A stretch of 64,000 bases of DNA from Eulemur rufifrons (lineage: Eukaryota > Chordata > Mammalia > Primates > Lemuridae). This document shows, one piece after another, positions 10,901 to 21,077 of this stretch. Below the pieces are notes generated by a model. The model saw nothing but the letters and a program-made list of their open reading frames with translations. It did not search any database and had not been told where the DNA came from. How positions within the stretch are numbered: the stretch's first letter is position 1; each line of letters opens with the position of its first letter. The stretch is taken from positions 3,962,501 to 4,026,500 of the forward strand of contig NC_091002.1 in NCBI RefSeq assembly GCF_041146395.1, read 5' to 3'. The position numbers were made by a program, and so were the translations under genes.

Positions 10901-10954
10901 GCCGCGGGCTGCTGCAGAACCGGGAAGAGGCTGGTGGGCGGGAGAATTCGCTCT

Positions 10955-11155
10955 TGACTGGGGAGGGTCAGCCGTCAGCTGACTGGGGGAGGCCCCTGCG
11001 TCATGCAGGGGAATCTGCTTCCGTTAGTCCGCTGATTTATACGCTAATCTCATCCAAATGCACCCTCACAGAAACACCCAGAATGATGTTTGACCAAATC
11101 TCTGGGCACCCCATGGCCCAGCCAAGCTGATATGTAAAATTAACTATCACGTCTG
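10955..11155. repeat. Old interspersed repeat, family unassigned
   Basis: GGGGAATCTGCTTCCGTTAG, GCTAATCTCATCCAAATGC, CACCCTCACAGAAACACCC, AGAATGATGTTTGACCAAAT and CTGGGCACCCCATGGCCCAG form a sentence I have seen repeatedly in mammalian genomes as an old LTR/ERVL-like element. I cannot name the family with confidence. Confidence 0.6.
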
Positions 11156-11159
11156 CAAC

Positions 11160-11340
11160 ACTGTCCGTCCGTCCTTCCATGTGCCAGACTCATTTGTCTG
11201 TACATCTGTCTCTCCATTCATTCATCTGTCCACCCAGCCAGATATCCACCCGCCTGCCCACCCGTGTGCCCTTCCTTCCCTCTGCCCCTCCACCCGCCCT
11301 CCCATGTGGCCACCTATTTATTCGTTCATTCCCTTAGCCA
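11160..11340. repeat. Degenerate CCAT/CCGT tetranucleotide tract
   Basis: GTCCGTCCGTCCTTCCATG, ATTCATTCATCTGTCCACCC and similar words repeat loosely on a four-base period. Such tracts grow from the L2 tail (tcattcattcaac), and this one runs directly into a reversed L2. Confidence 0.7.
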
Positions 11341-11720
11341 ATGTTTATGGAATCCCTGCACTCCAGTGTGCACTGGGGACACCTGGGTGACCAGGACAGC
11401 CTGACGAAGGACACAGGTCCACGGTAACAATGCAGAAAGTGGACCATCCTGCCCAAGGGGCCAGGCAGCATCCAGTGGGGACACAGAAGACAAGAAGATC
11501 ATTCTTTTTCGGGGAGGACTTGGGAGGCCTTCATAATGGAGGTGGCCTTTGCCGCTGTAAGAATGAGTTTGGGTGGTTGGCAGGGCAGGTGTTCCCAGCC
11601 GAGGGCACAGCGTGATCAGCGACAGGAAGTGAGTGTGACGCTGGGAGTGGGGGAGACTGGTCTGGCAGGGTGTGGCGTGCAGGGCTCTCTGGGCGGGGAC
11701 GAGGCCGGAGGGGCTCGGTG
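11325..11720 (-). repeat. L2 LINE 3' region, reverse orientation
   Basis: CACTGGGGACACCTGGGTGA CCAGGACAGCC, then GGAGGACTTGGGAGGCCTTC, ATGGAGGTGGCCTTTG and CAGGTGTTCCCAGCCGAGGG match reversed L2 through its distal 3' region. Later parts toward 11,720 are uncertain. Confidence 0.65.
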
Positions 11721-11724
11721 GGAG

Positions 11725-13085
11725 GGTGGAGGCAGAGGCATGCAGCCCTCTGCTCACAGGGTGGTCCGTGGCCTGCAGCATCCACACTCTGGGCACCGGG
11801 GGAGAGGCCGGCACTCCGCCCCGTCCCGCACTCTGACAGGCCTGATGGGGGAGACTTTGAAGGTTGAGAAGCAGTGCTTGGAGGATGTGCCCCGACAGTC
11901 CCTGGAGAGGGTGGCGTTGGTTCACTGTCCTGCGCAGCCCGGGCGCGGCACGGGGAAGGATTGGAGGGCAGAGATGCAGGCCTTGGGGGCCCCTGGGGGC
12001 TGTGGGCACTGCCGGGGGGAGCAGGGGGACTGGGCCCCAGCAGGGCTGATGGGGGAAGGGACGGGAAAGCCGTCTGGCGGCAGGAGGAAGGGGACCCCCG
12101 GTGGCCCTGCGGCCTCCGTCGGGGAGGCTCAGTGCCCGCCCCCGGCCCCGCAGGATCCTCTCCAGGTGCTGCCCAGACTCCCAGGGCCCGAGGCCTGGGG
12201 CCCCGACACTGGAGAGCGCTGGTTAGGGAGCGAGGCCGGGCACGCAGCCTCATTATGTCACCCCCACGGCAGCCCCGGATGGCGGATTTACTCTTTTCAT
12301 CATCTCCACAGCCCCCCAGGGTTCTGGGCCCGAGCTCTTAATTTGCTTCCCTGCCAAGCCTCACGGTCCATGACCTTTAGACGCCGGCTGCTCCGACATT
12401 TCAATCTGAGCCCTCAGTGCTGGGGCTTTGCATAATGTGGGGGCTCCTTCCTGCGCCAGCTGCTGCCATTTCTGTGGGAGGCGCCACAGACACCTGCCCC
12501 TCCCCCACCCTGCTGGGAGCTGCCGCAGCCCCGCACTGGTAGCCAGGGATGCTGTGGGGCTCCTCCGTGGGGAGTGCCGTGGGGCACCCCGTGGGCAGGG
12601 CCACCGTGCAATTCACGTTCACTCAGTTCTACTCTACAGACTGTCAGGCATCAGACTACTGGGGCCGGGCACCCGCACAAGGTCCAGGCTGGGCAAGGGG
12701 GCAGGATGGGAAGAGGTGGGAGGGGACCACATCCCCGGAGCCTCTCCTGCAGGCGGGACTGTGAGCCAGTGGCCATGCATCTGTGCAGTCCTGGGCATGG
12801 AGAAGGCCGCCCCACTGAACCCTCGAGCCTTGCAGCCCCGGCTCCCAGGTGCTGGGGTCACTGGGGTGAGGACTAAGATCCACAGCCAGAGCTGACCCGG
12901 GATTTGGGTTATCACCAAGGCAGCGGCTCTTCCATCACCCTAAATGCATTGATTCTTTTGATAGCTCGGCCTGCTGTCAAGACGTGTGGGGCCGTGGCTG
13001 CCTGGGGCTGAGCGTGACAGAGCTGGCTGAGCTGTTGCAGGGACACTGGCTTCTCCAGCCTCTCTGCCAGCTGGCCTGGTCTGCT
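11725..13085. other. GC-rich spacer with a possible conserved patch
   Basis: Open frames of 299 codons (11,536-12,435, plus) and 240 codons (11,531-12,253, minus) overlap almost completely, which points to GC-driven absence of stops. At 12,240-12,440 a less GC-rich patch (GCTCTTAATTTGCTTCCC, TTTGCATAATG) may be non-coding conserved DNA. Nothing else is recognised. Confidence 0.35.
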
Positions 13086-13124
13086 ACTGTAGAAAGTGGG
13101 GCACCGAGTTCCCCCAGAAGTTGA

Positions 13125-13215
13125 CAGCCATTGTCAATTTATTGCTCTTTTATTTTTTTTTAGTAAGAAAGTATTACTTAGAATTACATTCCTTGCTGTT
13201 GAAGAGCTTTTGGTC
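13125..13215. other. Short AT-rich patch
   Basis: TTGTCAATTTATTGCTC, a T9 run and AGTATTACTTAGAATTAC stand out from GC-rich flanks. No family assigned; too short to judge. Confidence 0.3.
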
Positions 13216-13479
13216 TGAAGACTTCCAGGAATACTCTGTAGCCTAGTGAGCCTGCGTGGTGGCCTCTTGGGGGTGTCACCAGGTGGCCGATGTGGTGGTG
13301 TGGGCCAGGGAGGGGAGGCTGAAGCTCCTGCCCTCGGCCTCTGAAGGTAGGAGGAGACTGGCTGCACGCTCTGGCCCTGGGCTCCGAGGTCCAGGTGGCC
13401 CCTCAGTCATTGTCTTCCAGGGTCGGTCTCCTTGGCTGGCTCCTGAGCAGCTCGGGCAGGGGCCTGTGTCTTGCTGTCA

Positions 13480-13720
13480 CAGTGCCCGGCATACAGCAAG
13501 AGCTCAGCACGTGCTTGGTGACCTCTGCTGCCGTCAGGCACCATCAGTGTCCCTGGCAGCCATGGGCCAGGGGACATGCACAGGGGCAGCAACTTCCGGG
13601 GCTGGAAGTGGGGAAGGCCTCCCGGAGGAGACAGGTCTAGGCTGGAGCTGGAGGCTCCTGGGGGGCTTGGCAGGGGCCTTAGCCCGGGAGGCAGAGCAGG
13701 AGTGAGCGGGGCGCAGGGTC
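13480..13720. repeat. Fragmented L2 pieces
   Basis: CACAGTGCCCGGCATACAGC is the forward L2/MIR tail word (cacagtgcctggcacatag). From 13,600, GGAAGGCCTCCCGGAGGAG is the reversed L2 interior (ggaaggcctccctgaggagg). Two short remnants in opposite orientations; boundaries are poor. Confidence 0.45.
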
Positions 13721-14044
13721 GTGCTGAGACCGAGTGCTGGGGTCTGCGGCAGAGCCCCATGCCCCAAGCGGGTCCTGACGCTGTCTCTGTCTGGCGTCCT
13801 CCAGCGACTTCACCTCTCTGAGCCTCGACATCCTTGCCTGTGAGTTTGGTCTCACAGTAGGTCGGTGGGAGGAGCCGTCCGTCCACGGGCGGACGACGCA
13901 CAGCACTGTGCCAGCTCGCGAGGGGCGCCCTGTGCGTCGCACGTCGGTTATTCTCCTGGGCCTGCCACTGCCCGAGCCAGGCTCCCCTGGTGCCCACGCC
14001 TCTGTCTGCCGTGCCCTCGGCTGCAGTGAGGAAGCCGGGCATGG

Positions 14045-14215
14045 CCTCTGCCAGGCGCTGCCTTCCCAGGCAGGCTCTCGCTCGACCCTAAGAGCAGACT
14101 TTACCCTCATTTTCCAGAACAATCAACTCGAGGCTCCGAGAGGTGCAGCCACTGGCCTGAGGTCACACAAAGGGCCCAGCTCTGGTCCCCTTGGCCCTGG
14201 CTCTAGACCACCCAG
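14045..14215 (-). repeat. MIR SINE
   Basis: CCCTCATTTTCCAGAACAAT, TCGAGGCTCCGAGAGGTGCA, CTGGCCTGAGGTCACACAA and GGGCCCAGCTCTGG follow reversed MIR in order. 5' and 3' tips are missing. Confidence 0.75.
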
Positions 14216-14281
14216 GTTTCTGCACAAGGCGTCTCTGGGGACTGCGAGCACAGGGTGGTGGAGGGGAAGCCCCCTCTGGGG

Positions 14282-14295
14282 CAACTAGGGGGCAG
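14282..14295 (+). promoter_or_regulatory. CTCF-like motif
   Basis: CAACTAGGGGGCAG differs at one position from the common core CCACTAGGGGGCAG. CTCF binds such cores at insulators and loop anchors. A single motif by eye is weak evidence; the occupancy is unknown. Confidence 0.4.
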
Positions 14296-14777
14296 CTTCC
14301 TGGGGAGGGCGGTGGGTCCCCTGCGAGAGCCGGTGCCATTGGGATCTGTCTGGCTGCTTGAGTGGACACAGGAGGCCAGGCCCTGACTGGGGCAGGGCTG
14401 ACTGTGTGGCCAGGGTCCATCAGTGCCCACCTGGATCAGCATGTAGTGGGCAGGGACACTTGGAGGCCCAGGGGAGTTCTGGCCCTGTCTGCTGCAAAGC
14501 TGAGATGCCCCTGTCGGGGTTCCAGGGCAGCCTATCACGGCAGGTGACATCGCCAGCCCTGCAGTTCAATTTGCAGATGGGTGTGAGCACTGTGAGGCGC
14601 TGGGTGTAAGTATTGCCAAGCCCTAGAAGAGTATTCACGCGTGCATAAATCTTTACTAGATGTGGAAGATGGAGCCGAAAGCAAAACAGCAGAAGCTCCC
14701 TGCCCCCCGCTGGCATCCCAGCAGGGAGGACGCACGCGGTGAACACTGAGCGAGCACACGCCTGGGAGCCCTCAGAC

Positions 14778-14860
14778 ATGTGCATAAGCGTGCATTTGTA
14801 TGTATGTGCACGTGTACAGGCTGACGTGCATATGTGTGTGTGTGTGTGTGTGTGTGTAGT
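14778..14860. repeat. (TG)n microsatellite
   Basis: A pure TG run at about 14,833-14,857 is preceded by degenerate GTGCATTTGTATGTATGTG. Alternating purine-pyrimidine DNA of this sort can adopt Z-form. Confidence 0.9.
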
Positions 14861-14989
14861 GTGCTCACCTGGGGTGGGGTGCTGGGCCCGGGCCCGGGCA
14901 GCCATCGTGTGACGCTGGCTTCTGTGGCGGGTGTGCACGGTCTTGGGAGGCTATTTTTAGCCCCTGACAGAGGTGCAGCAGGAGTTTGG

Positions 14990-15195
14990 AGCCTCGAGTC
15001 CAGCCAAGAATGGAAATAGAAATGTGAAGTTTCTGACAAGCGGCAGGTGATGTGGGCAATTTTCGTCTTCTTTAGTAAATGCAACATTAACAACGCTGAT
15101 TGCAGTAAAAATAGACAGCCTTTTCAGGATGCCAGTGCAAACTCCTGGGCCCAGGGCTTCCTGCTGAAAACAACCTTTATCCTATACTTTGGAGA
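14990..15195. promoter_or_regulatory. AT-leaning unique block, candidate conserved non-coding element
   Basis: TTCTTTAGTAAATGCAACAT TAACAACG, GATTGCAGTAAAAATAGAC and CTGAAAACAACCTTTATCC make a non-repetitive AT-leaning block between a microsatellite and GC-rich spacer. No repeat family recognised. Confidence 0.3.
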
Positions 15196-15414
15196 GAGGC
15201 TTTATGCATCCAGTGGCTTCCTGGTCTGTGCCCACTTTTTGGAAGAGACCCCCTTGGCTGTTGGCCTCTGGTGTCCACAGTGACCCACTGCAGTTGCTCC
15301 CAAGAGGACCCTGCCCACACCCATCTCAATACAGTTGCAGCCAGGGAGCAAGTGAATGAACCCTGGACCCCAGGACTGGGGTCTGACTCTGGAATTTAAT
15401 ATTTTTTTGTGTGT

Positions 15415-15600
15415 ATTTATTCACTTATTCAGCAAATTTTTTGAGCACCTTCTATGGACCAGGTATTGTGCTTGGTGCCACTGATGCCTCAGTGAGGAAA
15501 GCAGACATCTGGGAGTGTCCAGTCTGGCACCTCTGTCTCCCGGGGCCTCTATCATCCCATCTGTGAAGTGGGATAATAACTCCCAACTCGGACAGAGAAC
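15415..15600 (-). repeat. L2 LINE 3' end, reverse orientation
   Basis: ATTTATTCACTTATTCAGC, TTTGAGCACCTTCTATGGAC CAGG, TGTGCTTGGTGCCACTGATG match the reversed L2 tail (attcattcattcaac…tgagcacctactatgtgccagg). The following CATCTGTGAAGTGGGATAAT at 15,558 is a MIR word, so a MIR remnant may adjoin it. Confidence 0.7.
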
Positions 15601-15699
15601 TAGGAAAGCTCTGCGGAACCAGCAGAATGATGGGCCCAAGGAGGGGAGTTTTGTTTTCTCTGTTTCCTTTCTGTTGCTCTGTTGTGGGTGTTTGTAGAG

Positions 15700-16215
15700 T
15701 CTCATTTCTCTAAGATTTGCACCATGATCTGTCTGAAATGTGTGGGTTTTTTCCTGTTTGCTTCTAAATTAGAGAACTAGCAAGTGAAAGAGCATGGTGC
15801 CAAAACATTGAGGAGTTTCTAAGATACTGATGGATTGTCGGCCAAGGGTATTGTCGGGTGTCTGTCATCTAAAATGTGAAACGCACTTTCAGAAACAATG
15901 TCTTTCTGGTGCCCTGGCGGGAGAGACAGAATTCTATCCCGCTTGCAGTGGGGATGAAGATGCTACATTTGCAGAGGCGAAATGAAATTACTGTGATATG
16001 ACTGTTCGATGAACCAGATATACTCAGAAGAGTAAACAATGATTTTATTAATTTTGGATGCTGGCGCTTGAGGAAAAACAGATTTAATTAGATTTAATTA
16101 GAAGAGGCTGTGGAGGTGAAGGGAGGCTTTGGCATCTAGAGGGGGTCCCTGGGTACGGCTCAAGGCTTTAGGTGTTGCTGGTGATGTTCTTTGCTGTGTA
16201 TAAAGTCAAATCCAG
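15700..16215. promoter_or_regulatory. AT-rich island with homeodomain-type cores
   Basis: About 500 bases with no recognised repeat. At 16,080-16,102 the word GATTTAATTAGATTTAATTA is a tandem duplication of an 11-mer, giving two TTAATTAG homeodomain-type cores in register. Also GAAATTACTGTGATATG and TTTTATTAATTTTGGATG. Regulatory function is inference. Confidence 0.35.
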
Positions 16216-16401
16216 ACTGAGTTGATCCTTTTTCAAGGTATGTGGGTGTGTCTCCCATGCCACCGGCAGCGGGGCCCTTGCCCTTGCCCTTGCCTGGGAA
16301 GATGGCTGGGAGGGGCCTCAAGGCCGACGGTTCTCCCATTGGCCACTGGGCGGAGCTGTCATCCCAGAGCAGCGTGGTTGCTCTCAGGCGTGCGAGGGGC
16401 C

Positions 16402-16713
16402 TGTGTGCGTGCCCACGTGTGTGTGCCCACATGTGCGTTCATATGCCTGCATGTGCATGCCCACGTGTGTGCCCACGTGTGCATTCATATGCCTGCGTGT
16501 GTGCCCATGTGTGCATTCATATGCCTGTGTGTGTGCATGCCCACGTGTGTGTGCCCACGTGTGCATTCATATCCCTGCGTGTGTGTGCCCACGTGTGTGT
16601 TCATATGCCTGCGTGTGTGTGCCCACGTGTGCATTCATATGCCTGCGTGTGTGCGTGCCCACATGTGCGTGCCCACGTGTGCATTCATATCCCTGCGTGT
16701 GTGTGCCCACGTG
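16402..16713. repeat. Minisatellite of about 30 bp with an E-box in nearly every unit
   Basis: Units combine GTGTGCCCACGTGTGCATTC and ATATGCCTGC with small length variation. I count nine CACGTG hexamers and five CATATG hexamers in about 310 bases; two further sites are decayed to CACATG or CCATGTG. The tract is open in several frames (for example 16,222-16,776) only because the unit has no stop. Confidence 0.92.
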
Positions 16714-16804
16714 AGGTCAGCAGGCATGGTGGCAGCTGGGCCTGGACCCAGTCTCACACAATTGTGTTTGTGTTGATGGGTGTGTGACAGGAGTGAGAGC
16801 TGCT

Positions 16805-16870
16805 GGCCCGTGTCTGGATTTGAATCCAGCTGCTCCCTGTCACTAGCTCAGTGAGTCCGTTTCTTGCCCC
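16805..16870 (+). repeat. MIR SINE 5' half
   Basis: CTGGATTTGAATCCAGCTGC TCCCTGTCACTAGC resembles forward MIR (ctgggttcgaatcccggctctgccacttactagc). The 3' half is not evident. Confidence 0.5.
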
Positions 16871-16874
16871 TGCA

Positions 16875-17790
16875 CCCTCTGTGGGGTCTGAGGCCGACTC
16901 CCTCTCGCCCCCACCCCAGGTCCGGCTTCACGTGCTCCCAGGTTGGAGCTGAGCCAGGAGCCCTCTGAGATCGATCCTGGCCATGTGGCCACGCTCCTTT
17001 CCACCTTCCTGGGCCGCTGCCACCGCCCTGCACGCTCACTGTGACCTCTTCGCCCCGGGCGGCCCGTGACGTGTGCCCAACTGCTCCCTCTGTTTGTAGC
17101 CGTGTGCACAGTCCCCTCCTCGCCGAGTTCAGCAGGGAGCCGCATCACCGCTCGTCCTTTTCTCGACCTCTGGGGCTCTTTCCCTTGGTTGCTAGACAGG
17201 CCCCTGCGATGTCCCTGTCCCTCTTTTCCTTCCTTTCCCCGCTGGTCCCCTGCCCCTCCGCTCTCCGCAGGATGTGTCTTTGTGCCCAGTGTGCCACCAC
17301 CAGTTTACGGGGGCCCACTCATTCTCACTCGCGGGGGCCTGTGCGTGGGGGTGCTGGTGGCTTTCGGCTTCTGAGGAAAGTCCGGGGCCCGGCGACCAGG
17401 GCCCCGTGGCAGGGCCCGGCCGGGAGGTGCCCGACCTCCTCTGGGCGAGGGAAACCTTCTGCCAAGAGCGGCTCCCGCTGACACGAAGCGCCTGACTGGA
17501 GCCCTCACGGCCGTGACAAATGGTGACTTAGCTGTGCTGCTCTTTCTGTGTCTCGGTTATTTTCCTGGCGGGCTTCAGTTTCCTTGCATTTTCCTGACCC
17601 CCAGGCCCTCCCCTCGATGCTGACCATGAGCCTGGGGTCTGGGGAAGGGACCGGAGGGCAGGTCTGGCTGCAATAACCGCGCTCCTGCAGCCGGGGCTGT
17701 GCCCTGCTGGGGCCGTGGGCGAGACCACACTTGGCACCCGGGATCAGCCCCTTGTGGGCCGTTTCCTCCCTGTGAAATAAAAAGCAGAGG
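16875..17790. other. GC-rich spacer, nothing recognised
   Basis: GC-rich sequence with frequent CpG around 17,380-17,520. A stretch near 17,280 encodes CPVCHHQF in one frame, a chance zinc-finger look-alike without a repeat or linker. No exon supported. Confidence 0.35.
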
Positions 17791-17794
17791 TTCT

Positions 17795-17950
17795 GGCCGA
17801 AAAGTTCTGAAAAGACCACTTTTACCCTTTCGGATGTTAGGGAACGGAATAAAAGAGGAAAGAAACAACTCTTTGATTTCTTTGTCTTTGAAGATAAAAG
17901 CCCAAGGCTTTGTTAAAGAGGGTGAACGGCTCGATGCTGCCTCAGTCCGT
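17795..17950. promoter_or_regulatory. AT-rich island, candidate conserved non-coding element
   Basis: GGAACGGAATAAAAGAGGAA AG, CTCTTTGATTTCTTTGTC TTTGAAG and AAGGCTTTGTTAAAG form a non-repetitive purine/pyrimidine-alternating block. TTTGAT/CTTTGT cores recall TCF/SOX-type sites. Inference only. Confidence 0.35.
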
Positions 17951-18234
17951 CCCGTTGGAAGTGCGCTGGGGAAGACGGGCGTTGTTCCCGGGAGAACCTT
18001 GTGCGGTCCGACAGGACAGGAAGCTGCACTTTCTGCGGAGAGGAACCCAGTTTCCTTGCTGTGGCTGTGGGTTCTAACCCCACGTCCACAGGGGGTGTCA
18101 CGAGCCCCAGGGGAGGTGGTGTCGGGGTGAGCTCCCGTGGGGCAAAGTGCCAAGCCGCAAGCGCAGCTGGGCGCCACGCGGTGGCTGAGTGCGCCAGCGC
18201 CCCGCCTGCTCCGGAGGAAGGGCAGAGAACACCA

Positions 18235-18460
18235 CCGAGCTTCCTTCTAATCAGCTTTACTTCTGTAAAAAATGTTTTACCAGCAAATTACCTCGATGAG
18301 TCCTTCCTGGGGATTCGTAATTTGTTTGATACATAACGTGCAGCCATCCAGGGTGTCAGTTGGAATGAAAGATATACTCTAATTTGCGGGGAGCTCCCGG
18401 GCTGGAGCGATGGTAATTAGAAGTGATTATCTTCTCCTGATTCTGCCGAATAACTTCCCT
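18235..18460. promoter_or_regulatory. AT-rich island, candidate conserved non-coding element
   Basis: TTCTAATCAGCTTTACTTC, CAGCAAATTACCTCG, TCGTAATTTGTTTGATAC, CTCTAATTTGCGGGG and GGTAATTAGAAGTGATTATC lie within 220 bases. The repeated TAAT/ATTA cores and absence of repeat identity make it the most regulatory-looking block in this part. Confidence 0.4.
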
Positions 18461-18794
18461 CCTCGTCGTCAAGGTGGGAGCTGAGCGACGGCGGGAAGGC
18501 CTGGCCGTCCGTGAGCTCAGTCCTGCTCTTGTTTCCCGGCCTGGCCGCGTCTGCGTCAAGGGGGCCGTCTTTGGAAGTGGCCTTCACTTCTCGGCCCTGG
18601 TCCTGTTAGAATCCGGAAGCTGGAACTTACAAACGTCTCCCTGAAGGGGCAGCGCAAGTGACCACAGCAGGGACAGCTGAGACACCTGCACTCCGCGTTC
18701 CTGCTCCCAGAGCGCCTCCGTGGGTAGCACTGCAGTGACAGTCGTGCGTTTTATATCCAGGTTGACCCTCAGTGTCTGTTGCCTGATCAAACAC

Positions 18795-19165
18795 ACGGTG
18801 CTCCGTTAAATTTGAGTTTCACATAAACAACCAGTAATTTTTTTTGGTATAAGTATGTCCCAAACATTGCATGGGATTTACTTATACCAAAAATTATTCA
18901 TTGTTTATTTGAACTTAAAATTCAAATAGTGCATGGGACAAATACTAAAAATTATTCATCGTTTAGTTGAAATACAGATTCAAATAGTTCATGGAACATA
19001 CGTATACTAAAAATGATTTGTTGTTAATTCAAAATTCAAATTCCATTATTACAATGGGATATACTTATACTAAAAATCATCTGCATAATTGTTCTGTTGT
19101 TTATCTGAAATCCACATTTAACTGTGTGTCCTGTGTTTTTATTTGCTAAATCTGCAGCCCTACCC
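18795..19165 (+). repeat. L1 3' UTR of laurasiatherian type, palindromic with tandem units
   Basis: The last part, TTTAACTGTGTGTCCTGTG, TTTTTATTTGCTAAATCTGC AGCCCTAC, is the known L1 3' terminus (ctgggcatcctgtatttttatttgctaaatctggcaaccct). Upstream are about four 60-bp units of the form ATACTTATACTAAAAAT, TTGTTGTTTATCTGAA and TTCAAAT. The first unit is an inverted copy, so 18,805-18,862 and 18,872-18,929 form a hairpin. This architecture is known to me from dog, pig and cattle L1s, not human. Confidence 0.82.
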
Positions 19166-19169
19166 TTAG

Positions 19170-19665
19170 TGGGCTGGGACCTTGGCTCATTTCGTAACTG
19201 TCTGGGTCTCTGTGCTTCCTCCAAGTGACAGGTCGGGATGTGGTGGCTGTGCTGACCTCCCAGGACGGCGGGAGGCCGAGAGGCCCCGTGAGCCAGGGCA
19301 CACTGCATCCCACACGTGTCACGAGTGGGGAGCTTCTTAGCTCGCCCTAGATGCCGCCCCCACCCCCGCCCTGCACCAGCCCCGTGGGCTTCAGAGCCCT
19401 TTCCAGAGGCCCCTATTTCATGCTGCCAGGTGGGAGGAGGGGCCGGTGGGTGGGGCTTGGCTGGTGGGCCGAGGGCACCCAGTTCTGTAAGGTCTCAGCT
19501 TTGCCCGCAACTCTGTCGAGGCTGCTCCCTGGTCCCTGTTGGGCCCTGGCCAGTGCCATGCAGAAGGGAGGGGATTCTGGTTCCTGCTCGGAGGGGTCCC
19601 AGGCAGGCCACCTTTATGTCACTGTCCTCACCTGGATGGGAACGTGGGCTGCGTCCCCTCAGTCA
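19170..19665. other. Unique spacer
   Basis: Moderate to GC-rich sequence without recognised repeat or exon. Overlapping plus-strand open frames of 199 and 147 codons (19,316-19,915; 19,351-19,794) run into an L2 relic and have no domain content. Confidence 0.4.
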
Positions 19666-19667
19666 CT

Positions 19668-19860
19668 CAGCTTCTCATTCAACACGCACTTCCTGGGCAC
19701 CATCCTCTGCCAGGCGCTGTGCCGGGCCTGGGGCAGATGCTCTCCCCGCCCTGCCGCTGGGCACGGTTTGGTGGGAGGAGACAATTTGTCGTGAGAAACA
19801 AAAGAATGTGCAGTGCAGGAGACGCCCTGGGAACTCAGTAACTAGACACCGTCCGGTCTC
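19668..19860 (-). repeat. L2 LINE 3' end, reverse orientation
   Basis: CTCATTCAACACGCACTTCC TGGGCACC, CTGCCAGGCGCTGTGCCGGG and GGGAGGAGACAATTTGTCG match the reversed L2 tail, with CpG changes. GTGCAGTGCAGGAGACGCCC continues it less clearly. Confidence 0.6.
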
Positions 19861-20394
19861 CGGGCTCTCTGTTTTCGTCCGAGTTTCCACTTGCCGTTCG
19901 GGGAGCGGTAGCTGAGAGGGCGGGTGGGTGCCAGCAAACACCTGTGTGTGTGCTGTGTCTCGCAGCGCTGCACTCGCCCTGGGCTGTGTCGTTGGCAGTG
20001 TCGGTGTCTCCTCTGTGCCAGGCAGCAGGGATGAACACGCGTGCAGAGCAGAGGGAGCACTGACAGCACCGCTGGCTGCATCCCCTGCGGCTTCACTCTG
20101 GGGGTACCAGGGCGGCTGCCTACAGGACATCTCTCTGGGTCATGACGTCACGCTGGCTCAGCCGGGCTTTCTGCCCGCCCTCTGTGGCTGGTCCCTGTGA
20201 AAGTGGCTGCATGAGGCGACCCCAGATGCTGCCCTCTGGAACCTTCCAGGCCCCTGTTATCTTCCAGTTAAGCCTTGACTCTTTAGCCTGACATGCGTCA
20301 TGCATCCCAACCCTGTCTCTTCCCTTCCTGTTCCCCCTGGCCGGTCCCCTGGGCTCTCATGTCCTCTGTTCTCTCTTTCTGGGATGAATTTCTC

Positions 20395-20695
20395 CACCTC
20401 CATCCTACTGTCCAAAGCCTACTCGTATTTCCAACCCAGTTCAGATGTCAGCTCTTGGGTGAAGTTTTCCCCAGCCGCCTCCAAAATGCCCTTCCTCTCC
20501 CCTTCCAGAATCAACTTCCATGATTTCCACCAGGATTTGGTCAGCCTGGGCCAGTTAGCTGTAAACACATCTGTGAGCCCCCTGGCCTGTCACCCCAGTG
20601 GGCAGGGATCACACCTTATCACCCCCAAGCTGCCCCTACAATCACTTGGCCCAGGGCTGAGCACCTGGGAAATTCTGGCTGGCTGGGGTGCCCAG
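20395..20695 (+). repeat. L2 LINE 3' end
   Basis: CCAACCCAGTTCAGATGTCA, GCTCTTGGGTGAAGTTTTCC, CCAGTGGGCAGGGATCACAC CTTATC and GGCCCAGGGCTGAGCACCTG match L2 (agctcaaatgtcacc…gaagccttcc…gggcagggac…agcacct) in forward order. Confidence 0.7.
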
Positions 20696-20699
20696 GGAA

Positions 20700-21070
20700 G
20701 CCCCTCATGCTGGCAGTGGCGATGGTGGTGAATGTCCAGGGGTGGTCAGTATCACTGGGTCTGAGTGCATCACCGGCTGTGGTTCCCCACCCGAGCTCTG
20801 GCCCCAGGGGTTTTCTTTTGCTGCGAGGGTTCTGAGTTTACCATCCTGGTACCAGCTCTGGGGGCTTGCCTCTGTCTGTGTGGGGAATGTTCTGGCCTTG
20901 GCTGGACTGAAGCTGCTCTCTGAGCCATCGAAATCGGCAGGGGCTGGGTTTTGGATATAGGTTTGGATTTTCGGCAAAGGTGGGGCCGGGGTTGAGGAGC
21001 CTGGTGGTGCTCCCCCCGCCAGGCCAGGCTGGAGAACGGGCTTCCCAGGAGGGGTGTCATCGGTCTGCTG
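20700..21070. other. Unique spacer
   Basis: No recognised element. Open frames of 90-96 codons on both strands overlap and appear non-coding. Confidence 0.4.
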
Positions 21071-21077
21071 CGTCAGG

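Noticed and set aside
11326..12435. Overlapping frames of 299, 240 and 227 codons on both strands
   Set aside because: Opposite-strand frames cover the same GC-rich DNA, part of it a reversed L2 relic, with no domain or start context.
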